A DNA stretch of 64,000 nt, from the NCBI RefSeq assembly GCF_010614725.1, contig NZ_JAAEHL010000007.1, forward strand, positions 186,001-250,000. The letters are read 5' to 3'. The position numbers were made by a program, and so were the translations under genes. This DNA comes from Flavobacterium ajazii. Its GTDB lineage: Bacteria; Bacteroidota; Bacteroidia; Flavobacteriales; Flavobacteriaceae. Under the pieces are notes generated by a model. It saw nothing but the letters and a program-made list of their open reading frames with translations, did no database searches and had not been told where the DNA came from. The first letter of the stretch is position 1. Each line of letters begins with the position of its first letter. Below, piece after piece: positions 9,612 through 18,935 of the stretch.

Positions 9612-9977
9612 AGGATTTTGATTTATATAGCCAATAACTTATACATATATACGAAATAAACATTCGCCTATCTAACCCGATTAGATAGATTGGCACAATT
9701 TCGTTTTATATCTTCTCAAAAATAACTAAAAAAGATTACAAACTATCACAAGAATAATTGGTTGCCTCTACCCTATTCAATAAAACCAAATTATAGAAAA
9801 CAGTTATTTAAAGTCGGGAGACTTTAAGGGGTTTTGATTTTACAAGAACATCAAAAAAATGTGCGAAGTCATAGACATTCTCACAGCAATGTAGCTTTTC
9901 ATTAGAAACACTTCGGTGAGCTGGGAGGCTGGTTTTCAAAAGCCACACGAAAGTATTTGTGCGGTAGCATTGTTTTT
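9612..9977 (-). repeat. Cassette-array spacer, copy C
   Basis: Full-length spacer unit. It carries 'aaataactaaaaaagattacaaac' near 9718, the hairpin TTTAAAGTC-ggga-GACTTTAA at 9807-9827, 'ttttgattttacaagaacatcaaaaaaatgtgcgaag', and the 'cacacgaaagtatttgtgcgg' end. The start side holds 'aacttatacatatatacgaaataaacattc'. No gene. Confidence 0.65.
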
Positions 9978-10529
9978 TTATTTTACGATTCTTGTCATTG
10001 TTAAATTGTCAAAATATTTTTCGTCTTTTTTAAAAAAGTTTTTAATTATTCCGTTTTCTTCAAATCCCATTTTTCGATACAAACCTAATCCTAATTTGTT
10101 TTCTGTATATACCTGAAGCCAAAGCAATTCAAGAATCGTATTTTCTTTTGCCCATTCAATTGCCAGTTGTAATAAGGCTGTTCCAAGTCCCGAATTCCTC
10201 CATTCTTTCAGCATTCCCATCCCAATAACAGCTGTGTGTTCCATAATCTTTCTTCTGTTTCCATTCAAATCAATATTTCCAATTATTTCATTGTCATATT
10301 CAGCCACCAAAAGCAAAGAGTTTTCGTTTATTAAGAAAGAATTTATCCAATCCTTTTCTTCTTCAATTGTTAATTTTATTTCTTGTTTAAGTTTTGGAAC
10401 GTATTCACTTTCCGGAACATAAATTTTTATGCTGTTGAGTAACTTTTCTGCATCGTTAATTTCTGCTTGTCTAATGGTTACCTTTTTTTGATTTTTCAGT
10501 TCTATTATCTTGGTGTTGAATTTTTGCAT
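9978..10529 (-). CDS. GNAT family N-acetyltransferase
   Basis: A 183-residue single-domain acetyltransferase of the RimJ/RimL-like branch. The acetyl-CoA binding loop is the MLKEWRNSGLGTALLQLAIE segment (about 108-127). The preceding strand reads LLLVAEYDNEIIGNIDL, and the end has the family's YTENKLGLGLYRKMGFEENG. The substrate cannot be told from sequence. It is one of several unrelated genes in the same-strand array. Confidence 0.85.
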   Translation of the reverse strand: MQKFNTKIIELKNQKKVTIRQAEINDAEKLLNSIKIYVPESEYVPKLKQEIKLTIEEEKDWINSFLINENSLLLVAEYDNEIIGNIDLNGNRRKIMEHTAVIGMGMLKEWRNSGLGTALLQLAIEWAKENTILELLWLQVYTENKLGLGLYRKMGFEENGIIKNFFKKDEKYFDNLTMTRIVK

Positions 10530-10811
10530 TGTCGTTGATTAAAATCACAGCTAACTTGTACATCCCCTAAACAAACATTTGTATATCTACCATTTCAAAG
10601 TAATTTGGCAGATTTTCATTTTGTTTTATATTCTCTCAAAAATAACCAAAAAAGATTACAAAATAGCAATTTAAAGTCTGGAGGCTTTAAGTGATTTTGA
10701 TTTTACAAGAATATTAAAAAATGTGCAAAGCCGGAGACTTTTGCACAGCGTTTCATTTATATTTAAAAGCCCGCACGAAAGGATTCATGCGGGAGCGGAG
10801 GCGTTCGTTTT
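10530..10811 (-). repeat. Cassette-array spacer, copy D
   Basis: It carries 'aaataaccaaaaaagattacaaaa' near 10640 and the hairpin TTTAAAGTC-tgga-GGCTTTAA at 10670-10690. One stem pair has become a G-T wobble, so pairing is kept. The 'cacgaaaggattcatgcgggagcgg' end is present. No gene. Confidence 0.65.
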
Positions 10812-11432
10812 TTAATATACTATACAATCTTTACTTTTTAAATAATATCCATTACTTTTCAAATTAGTAATACTCCCATTTTTATTGACAAAAAATGTAA
10901 AACTTTCTTTTGATATAGGACAACTTTCATATTTCACCATTTTTATTTTAAATCCATTTGTTTCTTGTATGAATCCATTCCCTTTTTCAGAATTAAAGTC
11001 AATGGAATAATCGTTTATTAGTCCTATTAAAAACGCTTCACTTACATTATCAATTTCTCCAATAATTTTTTTTAATTCTTCTTCTTCTTTTATAGTTTTC
11101 CATTGATCATTTTCAAAATATGTTATTCGGTATGCACAAAAAGCCGGCTGACATCCAGAAAAAAATCCGTTCCAATCTTTGTCATTTGTGGGTATATTTG
11201 CTTTTACTTTTTCTGTACATTGCCCTTTTGAATATAATATTTCAAATTTTTTATTTTCGTCTTTAAAGTTTGGAAAATGTTCAAGTTGCCAATATTTGAC
11301 TTTTATTTCGGGTTGAATTTGTTTTAACAATCCCTCTCTATCTGAATTCTTTTTAGATAATTTTTCAAATTTCTCTGAACAAGAACTTAACATTAAAGCA
11401 AAAAGGAATAATATTATTTTTAGAAATTTCAT
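10812..11432 (-). CDS. Predicted lipoprotein
   Basis: About 206 residues from the Met at 11432. The frame stays open to 11507, but the start at MKFLKIILFLFALMLSSC gives a proper lipoprotein signal peptide with the lipobox LSSC. The mature part has several cysteines and contains DWNGFFSGCQPAFCAYRITYF. A family is not recognised. It probably faces the periplasm or outer membrane. Confidence 0.65.
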   Translation of the reverse strand: MKFLKIILFLFALMLSSCSEKFEKLSKKNSDREGLLKQIQPEIKVKYWQLEHFPNFKDENKKFEILYSKGQCTEKVKANIPTNDKDWNGFFSGCQPAFCAYRITYFENDQWKTIKEEEELKKIIGEIDNVSEAFLIGLINDYSIDFNSEKGNGFIQETNGFKIKMVKYESCPISKESFTFFVNKNGSITNLKSNGYYLKSKDCIVY

Positions 11433-11537
11433 ACTGTATTGGTGTTTCCGGTAAAATGATGCACAACTTATATTTATGCGATCTAAATATTCACATATCC
11501 ACCCCAATTAAGATAAATTGCGCTATTTATTTCGTTT

Positions 11538-11820
11538 TATATCTTCTCAAAAATAACCAAAAAAGATTATAAACTATCACAATAATAATTGGTTGCCTCT
11601 ATACTATTCAATATACCCCAATTATACAAAACAGCCAGATAAAGTCAGAAAACTTTAAGAGATTTTGATTTTACAAAAACATTAAAAAAATTGTGCAAAG
11701 CCGGAGACGTTTACACAGCGTTTCATTAGGAACACTTCGGAGAGCGATGGAACGTTTGCATAGCATTTCATGCGATATACTTCGGGGAGCGGGGTTGTAC
11801 AATAGCTACCACCGTTAGCT
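11538..11820 (-). repeat. Cassette-array spacer, copy E
   Basis: It carries 'aaataaccaaaaaagattataaac' near 11549, 'aataattggttgcctct' as in copy C, and the weaker hairpin AAAGT-cagaa-AACTTT at 11641-11657. The tail has 'ttgtacaatagctaccaccgttagctgcagg'. No gene. Confidence 0.6.
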
Positions 11821-11827
11821 GCAGGCA

Positions 11828-12190
11828 TTATTTTTTTTCATATTGCTCAATATATTGCTGTATTGTTTTTTCAGTCTGAACAATATCTAAAATTAACATT
11901 TTGAAAGTCTGCTTTGTATTTTTATCAGTTTGATTAATATTTGAATAAAGAAAACTCATTAAAAATTCTGTTTTTTTATTCAACAAATCTTTCATTTCTT
12001 CAATATTCGAAAGTGCAGTTATTTTTTTATAATCAATTAGATCAATTTTATTGCTAGCAACAGATTTCCAAGCGTTTATTTTAATTTGCGGAATATAAAT
12101 TCCTTTAGATCTTATTACAACATCTGAAACGTTAATGTTTTTGTTATTTGAATAGAATTGCAAATAATTAATGCCTAAAAATATATACAT
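11828..12190 (-). CDS. Hypothetical protein, 120 aa
   Basis: A short protein with an N-terminal hydrophobic start (MYIFLGINYLQFY), a charged helical C-terminus (KTEFLMSFLYSNINQTDKNT ... TIQQYIEQYEKK) and no recognised family. It is the last minus-strand member of the array before the strand switches. The real start could be slightly upstream or downstream. Confidence 0.5.
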   Translation of the reverse strand: MYIFLGINYLQFYSNNKNINVSDVVIRSKGIYIPQIKINAWKSVASNKIDLIDYKKITALSNIEEMKDLLNKKTEFLMSFLYSNINQTDKNTKQTFKMLILDIVQTEKTIQQYIEQYEKK

Positions 12191-12272
12191 AATCAGGTAA
12201 AAACACCTATATGTAAAATTTAAATTACAACTAGCTTTACATCAGCAAAATAACTAAATCAAAACCATTATT

Positions 12273-12407
12273 ATGAAAACAACATTATTTAAACTTCTTG
12301 CATTGGAGCCTATTGATTATAAAAGGCATCTACACAAATGTGTTCATTCCAGAAACCTCATCAAATCGCTTATTCATCTATCCTCTTTAAAGCAACTAAC
12401 ATACTAA
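12273..12407 (+). CDS. Possible small ORF, 44 aa
   Basis: A plus-strand frame beginning MKTTLFKLLALEPIDYKRHL and ending HLSSLKQLTY. It lies upstream of the protease gene on the same strand, after an AT-rich stretch. It could be a small leader gene, but no family or clear start signal supports it. Confidence 0.3.
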   Translation: MKTTLFKLLALEPIDYKRHLHKCVHSRNLIKSLIHLSSLKQLTY

Positions 12408-12538
12408 TGTAGTCATATTATAAGAAGATATTAGTTAAAAAGAACCAGAACAGGATTCTTTTCAACAGTAACTCTATGACTAATACTAAAGCTATTTAGG
12501 TTCCTGAGCTATTGATTATTATAACTAAAATTTATATT

Positions 12539-13936
12539 ATGTACGAAAAACTAACCATGGTAACCACTATGCTCTTTATCCTGAGTATGATTAGCGAAAG
12601 AGTGGTAACATTCTTCAAGTTATGGTGTACAGAAGGGAATAGCTTTCTATTCTTTATAGTACCAAAAGCACTTGATACATCCAAAAAATATGAAGATGAA
12701 GCACTTGAAAATAAAAGACAGAGGGCAATTTTAGCAATTAATTTAACCATATCTTTTCTTATCGCTTTTATCAGCAATGCGAGCTTATTCAAAATGTTCA
12801 CATACGATACTGATAATAAAAACAATGATGTCGCATTTTTACTCGGATGGGATTTTGCAACATTAACCCCCTATACGTTTGGTTCGATTCTTATTGGCTG
12901 TGCCCTGACTGCCTGTTTTATCAGCCTGGGCTCTAAATTTTGGCACGATATGCTCGATATGCTTTTCTATGCAAAAAATTTAAAAGAAAAGTTGGTTGAT
13001 AAAGCAACTTATGAAACGGCCTCATTAAAGAATCTTGAACAATATCTTGAAACAAACAGTTATGAGCTGGCTAAAATAGCCTTGGAACAAAATAAAATAG
13101 TCATCGACAGTTTATCTGGTATCGTAAATAGTTTTGTCGGTTTTTCTTCAAACTCAAAGCCGGTCATAATATTAAACAGTACACTTCCATCTGGTGGATC
13201 CTATCCGCAATCACTAAAGGCCAGATTAAATTATGGACAACCATATGCTGTGCCAACTGAAATACGCTATAGCTATGAAACCCCAAAACTTCACTTAAAT
13301 AGCGGAGACAATGTTTACGAACAGAATAATGCTTACGTCAATGGAACCATTTGTTGTGCTGTCTCAAAAAACAATACCGAATATCTGCTAACCTGTGCGC
13401 ATGTTCTTACGGGTGGAGTCATCCAGGTAGCCAATACAGATAATGAAGGATGGTTACTAAGTCCTGCTGAAAAAGATATTTATAGCAATGATAATAACGA
13501 TAGTACAATTGGCAGTTGGAAATACGGGGAAATCAACAACCTGTTTGATGCCGCCTTAATTGAAGTCGATCTTGAAATAGGATCAATAATCAATCCGGTA
13601 CATACCTTAGAAAGTTATCCCGAGGAACAATTACATAAAAAAGTGTTTGTAAATGGAGACATTAATAAATCTGAGGGGTATATGATAGGATATCAAAAGC
13701 AAAAAATTGATTTCCATTATAACGGTAATACCCATCAGTTAAAAGAACTCATTGTGCTTTCAAAAAATACAGTCGGCAATTTACAATCATTGACTGAAGG
13801 AGGAGATTCCGGGGCTCTGGTATATTTAACACAAGAGAAAAAAGCCCTGGGAATGGTGGTAGGTGGCAATAGCCAGTATACCTATGCTATCCCTCTTGAA
13901 AGAATTCTAAAGAGAACAAAAACCATACTAACCTAA
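12539..13936 (+). CDS. Membrane-anchored trypsin-like serine protease
   Basis: About 465 residues from the Met at 12539 (MYEKLTMVTT). The upstream ATG at 12512 adds only nine residues. Three hydrophobic segments lie in the first 140 residues, including AILAINLTISFLIAFISNAS and FGSILIGCALTACFISLGS. The C-terminal half is a chymotrypsin-fold protease: His in LLTCAHVLTGG (about 287), Asp in FDAALIEVDL (about 337) and Ser in TEGGDSGALV (about 424), all present. The catalytic half therefore sits on a membrane anchor. The next gene begins 15 bp later, so a common transcript is likely, and that gene's secreted product is a candidate substrate or partner. Confidence 0.8.
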   Translation: MYEKLTMVTTMLFILSMISERVVTFFKLWCTEGNSFLFFIVPKALDTSKKYEDEALENKRQRAILAINLTISFLIAFISNASLFKMFTYDTDNKNNDVAFLLGWDFATLTPYTFGSILIGCALTACFISLGSKFWHDMLDMLFYAKNLKEKLVDKATYETASLKNLEQYLETNSYELAKIALEQNKIVIDSLSGIVNSFVGFSSNSKPVIILNSTLPSGGSYPQSLKARLNYGQPYAVPTEIRYSYETPKLHLNSGDNVYEQNNAYVNGTICCAVSKNNTEYLLTCAHVLTGGVIQVANTDNEGWLLSPAEKDIYSNDNNDSTIGSWKYGEINNLFDAALIEVDLEIGSIINPVHTLESYPEEQLHKKVFVNGDINKSEGYMIGYQKQKIDFHYNGNTHQLKELIVLSKNTVGNLQSLTEGGDSGALVYLTQEKKALGMVVGGNSQYTYAIPLERILKRTKTILT

Positions 13937-13951
13937 ATCAAATTATATATC

Positions 13952-15799
13952 ATGAAATTAACTTTAAAAACCGCTTTACTTTTTTTACTGTTTGCATTCC
14001 ACATGAATGCTCAAACCAACAATATAGAGAATCATGGAATGAACTTTTCTGTATTTAATGACACAGAAAATTTAATAAGTGCAGATAAAGATACAGCTAA
14101 ACAAATTGAAATACTTTCGCATTACTTCAAAAATACAGCCGAAATTGTTGACTTTAAGAAGACATATAGCCTTTCGTTACCAACCCCTGATTTTGATAAT
14201 ACTAAAAAAACGACCACTGACAATGTAGTCACACAATCAGGATTGAGTTCAGCTGCATTTTCACAATCCGCGGGAGTTGATGCCTTGGGAACTTTTATAG
14301 CCAATCGTTTCAAACAGGAAATCAACATTGCTTTCTTGAATAAATTTAAACAGGATTTGGAAACCATTCCATCTTTGAAGGCGATTTTTCCAACAAGTTA
14401 TCAGGTGTTGCAAAAAAGCGATCCATACAATTATCCAGTTTTCATCAATACACTAAGAGAAGCTTTTGATAATGATTTAAACAATTTCTCAAAAAACCTA
14501 CCCGATACTATTAAAGAACTTGATCTTAAAGATCCTGATCTTGAAGCAAAACTAATCCTGATTACTTCTTTACTGGATGTCAAAAGTATTACGAATCTGC
14601 CAGTGACAATTACTAATATAATTGATAGCGACACAACGAATTCAGTGTCATTAAAAAAAGAGTTGAAAATTTTGGCAATAGGTATAAATATGCTTAAAAA
14701 AAATGGAGTCGGATTAGGCTCTTTTATGAATAATAACGATTTAGTAAAATTGAGTAACCTGAATTTTAATAACATTTACCTCGCCTTATTAATCAGACAA
14801 AACGAAAAGAGTTTAAGTGATTTAGGAATAAATGGAGATAGACTTAAAAAATTGACAATCATAACTCAAAGCATACAGTACAATTATTCAACATTAGCAA
14901 TTGAAATAAATAGAATAAATTCAAATAACCAAACCAATAAACTCTCTTTGTCAGATATTCAGAAAGGAATGGAAGCTATGTTAAAAAGTCTCGATAATAC
15001 AATACAGACTTTTGAAAAAGAACTAAAAATAGACCCACCAGTTGAACTAAAAGAGGCAATCAGAAAAGGCAAGGATATTAGCACCATAGTAGGCTTCGTA
15101 AACGATAAAAAATATGGACTGGCCTTGATTAACCTCACTGATTTTATTTTTGAAATTGATACAGAATTATCCCCAGACCAAAAAACAATGATTAAAAAGT
15201 ACACATCCTTTATTGCAAACTGTCTGGATGCAAAAACGAAAGATGAACTTATTACTGCCCTTGAAACATCTGCTAATCCCGTAGGAAGTTATCGCATTAA
15301 ACGAAACTCCACATTCAATATATCCTTTAATGCATATGCAGGGGGCTTTGCCGGAACCAACTTTGAAAAAAGCCAGGTATTTGGTTTTACGGCACCTGTC
15401 GGAATCTATTTGGGATGGGGTAATTTGGGTAAAAACTGTAAAAACAGTACAGATACAGTACTCGAAAAAGTCAATGGTAAATCTTTCGGACTTTTCGCTT
15501 CACTTATAGATGTTGGCGCAGTTACAGCCTTCAGGTTGAAAGATAGTAAAACCGAAATGGCCGATGTTTCCTGGAACAATGTATTTGCACCGGGTGCATA
15601 CCTTACCTATGGTTTTGGAAAATGCCCTATTTCTTTAAACTTAGGTGGACAAATGGGACCTGAATTAAAATCGATAGCCGAAGATGGAACACCAACCTTT
15701 GTAGAAAAAGAATGGTTTTGGAGAGTTAGTGTTGTTATTGATATTTCTCTCTTCGACTTTTATACAAATCAAAAAACATATAAGACAGCAATCAAATAA
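13952..15799 (+). CDS. Secreted or envelope protein paired with the serine protease
   Basis: A 615-residue protein with a signal peptide (MKLTLKTALLFLLFAFHMNA). A long helical region follows (about 60-460). The C-terminal part (about 460-615) looks beta-rich and resembles an outer-membrane barrel: NISFNAYAGGFAGTNFEKSQ, GIYLGWGNLGKNC, GAYLTYGFGKCP, ending WRVSVVIDISLFDFY. The last residues do not show the T9SS domain. It probably forms an operon with the preceding protease and is followed by a strong terminator. Function unknown. Confidence 0.7.
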   Translation: MKLTLKTALLFLLFAFHMNAQTNNIENHGMNFSVFNDTENLISADKDTAKQIEILSHYFKNTAEIVDFKKTYSLSLPTPDFDNTKKTTTDNVVTQSGLSSAAFSQSAGVDALGTFIANRFKQEINIAFLNKFKQDLETIPSLKAIFPTSYQVLQKSDPYNYPVFINTLREAFDNDLNNFSKNLPDTIKELDLKDPDLEAKLILITSLLDVKSITNLPVTITNIIDSDTTNSVSLKKELKILAIGINMLKKNGVGLGSFMNNNDLVKLSNLNFNNIYLALLIRQNEKSLSDLGINGDRLKKLTIITQSIQYNYSTLAIEINRINSNNQTNKLSLSDIQKGMEAMLKSLDNTIQTFEKELKIDPPVELKEAIRKGKDISTIVGFVNDKKYGLALINLTDFIFEIDTELSPDQKTMIKKYTSFIANCLDAKTKDELITALETSANPVGSYRIKRNSTFNISFNAYAGGFAGTNFEKSQVFGFTAPVGIYLGWGNLGKNCKNSTDTVLEKVNGKSFGLFASLIDVGAVTAFRLKDSKTEMADVSWNNVFAPGAYLTYGFGKCPISLNLGGQMGPELKSIAEDGTPTFVEKEWFWRVSVVIDISLFDFYTNQKTYKTAIK

Positions 15800-15918
15800 C
15801 ATGTAAAAAAATCTTTCATTTGTCTAACAAAGCAAAGATAAAATAGCATTAAAGATTTTACCCTGAAAAAATCTTAAAAAAGGTACTTCATTAAAGAAGA
15901 TGTACCAATTTAAAAAAA

Positions 15919-15959
15919 TTAAGTTTTGGCAGCAATTTATAATTATTGCCAAAACTTAA
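15919..15959 (+). terminator. Rho-independent-like terminator
   Basis: Perfect 13-bp inverted repeat TTAAGTTTTGGCA at 15919-15931 and TGCCAAAACTTAA at 15947-15959. A T-rich run follows near 15965-15980. It lies 120 bp after the protease operon on the plus strand. Confidence 0.75.
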
Positions 15960-15961
15960 TT

Positions 15962-16307
15962 ATAATTTTTATTTTTTATAAATGAATACGCTCTTCAATT
16001 AAATAGAAAATAAGGTGCAAAACGCTCATTAACCGTAACATGACTTTGTTACGGGCACCGTGCAAATTTGCAACCGTGTTTAATACTACTCCACATTTTT
16101 GCATGCTTTTAAGGCAAGCCAAAATGCTCCTTCTTATTTTACAAAATAGCTAAAAAAGATTGTCTAAAAGTGGTTATGAAATTCAAACTAACTCTTGGTT
16201 ATATTTGATTCTATTTTGATAAAAATGCCCGTAAATTGGGTCTAATTTTTTGAGTCAGTTAGAGACGTTTGCCCGTTTTTCATTAGGTAAACCTAGAAGA
16301 TTCATGG
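15962..16307. other. Intergenic stretch without a gene
   Basis: No gene seen between the plus-strand operon and the next minus-strand gene. A phrase 'aatagctaaaaaagattg' near 16145 recalls the core of the array spacers at 7-11.7 kb but lacks the hairpin. Confidence 0.4.
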
Positions 16308-16910
16308 TTATTTATCTTTAATTACTTTATTAAAATCGTTCAAATTATAAACAGGTTTTTCTAATTGATTTAGTTTATTTGAATTAATTTTATCTAAATC
16401 TAAGCTATTCATTTTGTTTAATATTTTTTTCATATCATCAATATCTGTTTTTTTTATATTTTCGGTTTTTATTTCGCCATTTTTTATATCTTTTAATAGC
16501 AAAGCATTTTCTATGTCAATCTCTTCTAATTTATTGGTCTTGATTCTATCTAGCAACTCAATTTCATGATGTGTGAAGCCCCCATTACCCGGCACAACTA
16601 TTTTTAAAGGTGGAGAATCCGTTTTAATTGACCAAGCTCCTAGTGAAGAACCATATTTAGATTTTACCTGATTGAAATAAACATCGCAATCATTAGTAAA
16701 TGTATAGTCTTCTCTAATCGATTTATACGCACTATAATATATAAGCACCTTGTCTTTTTTATTTTTTTTAATTGATGCGTCTGATAGCTTTGTTAAAACC
16801 CGACATATTGTTTGTAATTCCTGCTCAGAAAATTCGTTTTTTTCTTTTTCCTGAAATGAAACAAATATGCATCCACAAATTATTACAATGATTATTAATA
16901 GTTTCTTCAT
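16308..16910 (-). CDS. Secreted hypothetical protein, 200 aa
   Basis: The signal peptide or lipoprotein signal MKKLLIIIVIICGCIFVSFQ is followed by a charged, helical mature part (lysine and aspartate rich, e.g. KKTDIDDMKKILNKMNSLDL). There is one compact segment, LKIVVPGNGGFTHHEIELLD. No family recognised. It lies 13 bp downstream of a small membrane protein gene, so the two are probably co-transcribed. Confidence 0.6.
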   Translation of the reverse strand: MKKLLIIIVIICGCIFVSFQEKEKNEFSEQELQTICRVLTKLSDASIKKNKKDKVLIYYSAYKSIREDYTFTNDCDVYFNQVKSKYGSSLGAWSIKTDSPPLKIVVPGNGGFTHHEIELLDRIKTNKLEEIDIENALLLKDIKNGEIKTENIKKTDIDDMKKILNKMNSLDLDKINSNKLNQLEKPVYNLNDFNKVIKDK

Positions 16911-16923
16911 GATTATTTTTTTT

Positions 16924-17397
16924 TTAAGCCGGAATCTTTGGTTTATTTACTGTATCAAGTGGTGTATCATTTTGTATAGATTCAATATTATATGAAGGAA
17001 AATGATCTTTACTATCAATTGTCGATGCAACAAGATAAGCCCCCACAATTAATGCAATAATTCCAGGTGAAGCAGTAATTAATTTTAGACTTAATCCTGT
17101 CGCCTGCCCGTCAATTGTCATATTTTCTTTTAGTGTATAAAAAGCTATACCAAGCCCAAGAAACATAATTGAAAAACCTGAAAATAGTCCAATTGATCGT
17201 TTGATCATACTTAAATGCAAATGATAGGCATAAAATCTATATTCCGGGGTATTTATCCCAATGATAGATTTATCAAAAACTGTCATTTTAAACCAATTGA
17301 TATTATTTACCAAAAAGAAACCTATAATAACTAACGTTACAGTACAAGCAAGAGTTAAAAACCATGGTGCAAATACTTTCCAACTAATTTTTTTCAT
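16924..17397 (-). CDS. Small integral membrane protein, 157 aa
   Basis: Three hydrophobic helices: about 10-31 (FAPWFLTLACTVTLVIIGFF), 70-90 (GLFSGFSIMFLGLGIAFYTL) and 105-126 (ITASPGIIALIVGAYLVAS). A short polar C-terminus follows. No recognised family. It is directly upstream of the secreted 200-residue protein and may act with it at the inner membrane. Confidence 0.65.
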   Translation of the reverse strand: MKKISWKVFAPWFLTLACTVTLVIIGFFLVNNINWFKMTVFDKSIIGINTPEYRFYAYHLHLSMIKRSIGLFSGFSIMFLGLGIAFYTLKENMTIDGQATGLSLKLITASPGIIALIVGAYLVASTIDSKDHFPSYNIESIQNDTPLDTVNKPKIPA

Positions 17398-17685
17398 GGT
17401 ATTATTAGTAATTAAATGAGAACTATTCGATGATAGTGGAATGCTATCATTCTAAGTATATATTTGAAAACTTTAAAATAGATTGAACTAAAAATTAAGA
17501 GAATTACAGCTCCATTCCTGTGCTTCCTCTGATAGAGGTAATGCATATAAACTTCTTTCTGTTTAAATAAATTAATAATCTAAAGTAAGTCTTAAAACTA
17601 AAAACTTTACCAGTATAAGTACCTGTTTTTTAATTAGTATGAAAAGACTTTCGCACTTTTTTATAAAAACGTTTCGGAGAATCAG

Positions 17686-18408
17686 TTATTCTTGTCCCAT
17701 TAATTTTCTTGCTACTTCTTTAATTTCTTCAACTGTTTTACCATTCCCGTTTCCACTGTTGATAAAATAATAAATTTTAAGTGTTTTATTTTTTATCCCG
17801 ACATATCGGGTGATTGTTTTTTGATTATCATATGAACTACTTTGCCTAGTAGTTACAGGAATTTCAAGTGCCTGAGCAAGCGCAAGAGAAATTTCTAAAC
17901 TCTTATCATTACCCCTGTAATCAGCAAAGATAGCTGCGCTCTTTTTGCCATTATCAAGATTAATTACAAATGCTATATCGCAATTTTTTATTCCTCTGGC
18001 TTTCCAAGCCGGGCTTAGTGTAATATATGGGATTGTTTCAGCATCTGCATATTTATCGGGACTGCTATCAGGGTAATTTCTATTGTATGGGGTCGTTTGA
18101 GATACAAAATATCCGTCAGATTGGATATAACCTTCGTATAGATTGGTTTGACCAATACGTTTTTTAGCTATTCCGTAGCCTCTGCTTTTCTTAAATTTAT
18201 TCTGAACGGCCTCTTCTTTAGATATACCTCCATTTAAATTATAAAGAAATCCCTCATTATTCGGATGATAAGCATGTCGTGCCCCATCCAGGTTAAGGGC
18301 GAGATTTTTTGTTTGGAATATATGTGTTGTGTCAATTGCGCTAGTTTGTGCTGAAATTATATTCATTGCTATTAGTAAACATAAAATAAAAAAGATATTT
18401 GTTTTCAT
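17686..18408 (-). CDS. Secreted GH75 (chitosanase)-like hydrolase
   Basis: A 240-residue protein with a signal peptide (MKTNIFFILCLLIAMNIISA). The body follows the fungal-type chitosanase GH75 pattern: LNLDGARHAYHP (about 39-49), SDGYFVS (about 97-103), PYITLSP (about 127-133), CDIAFVINLDNGKKSAAIFA (about 143-162) and LEISLALAQALEI (about 171-183). In GH75 the catalytic acids are an Asp in the AIFxD strand and a Glu in the following ExSxxLA helix. Asp163 and Glu172 occupy those positions here. Likely role: cutting chitosan or a related polysaccharide outside the cell. The substrate is unproved. Confidence 0.65.
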   Translation of the reverse strand: MKTNIFFILCLLIAMNIISAQTSAIDTTHIFQTKNLALNLDGARHAYHPNNEGFLYNLNGGISKEEAVQNKFKKSRGYGIAKKRIGQTNLYEGYIQSDGYFVSQTTPYNRNYPDSSPDKYADAETIPYITLSPAWKARGIKNCDIAFVINLDNGKKSAAIFADYRGNDKSLEISLALAQALEIPVTTRQSSSYDNQKTITRYVGIKNKTLKIYYFINSGNGNGKTVEEIKEVARKLMGQE

Positions 18409-18519
18409 GCATTTAGAATTTAGTTCTTAATTAGTATATCGTTATTTTAATTAGAATCAGGTTTTTACTTTAAAAATTTGATTTTATAATCATAATTGCA
18501 AATCCACGCGATCGGATTT

Positions 18520-18924
18520 TTATAATGGCTTGAGGATCCCTACAAAAATATCAATGAGAAAGTTGAAAGTCATGTCCCCAAAGAAACCAATACTAAATGC
18601 AGTTAAACAATGCTGCCATGATAATTTACCTTTATGAAACCTACTTATTACTCTTAGCAACGGAGCAAGCATTGCAAGTCCAATAATAAATGAGGCTACT
18701 ATGACTCCAACCTCAAATACTGCTGTATTTATCCCATGCATGGGTTCTGGGAAATTCACTGCGCGTCTTAATAAAATTCCCAAAGAGAGAAAAACATAAA
18801 TCAATGCTGTCCATATTAGAGTCGTTTCTTGTGATTTTTTTGGACCATACTCTATATCTTTAAAATCATTTGATGCTTCGCTTTTTGGATTAAATCCGAA
18901 GTTTGTAAAATAATTTTTAAACAT
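18520..18924 (-). CDS. Hypothetical membrane protein, 134 aa
   Basis: Three or more hydrophobic stretches: TTLIWTALIYVFLSLGILLR (about 34-53), VFEVGVIVASFIIGLAMLAP (about 69-88) and a C-terminal one, FGDMTFNFLIDIFVGI. No family recognised. It lies 11 bp downstream of the secreted CHAT-like gene and is probably co-transcribed with it. Confidence 0.6.
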   Translation of the reverse strand: MFKNYFTNFGFNPKSEASNDFKDIEYGPKKSQETTLIWTALIYVFLSLGILLRRAVNFPEPMHGINTAVFEVGVIVASFIIGLAMLAPLLRVISRFHKGKLSWQHCLTAFSIGFFGDMTFNFLIDIFVGILKPL

Positions 18925-18935
18925 GTTATTTGAAT

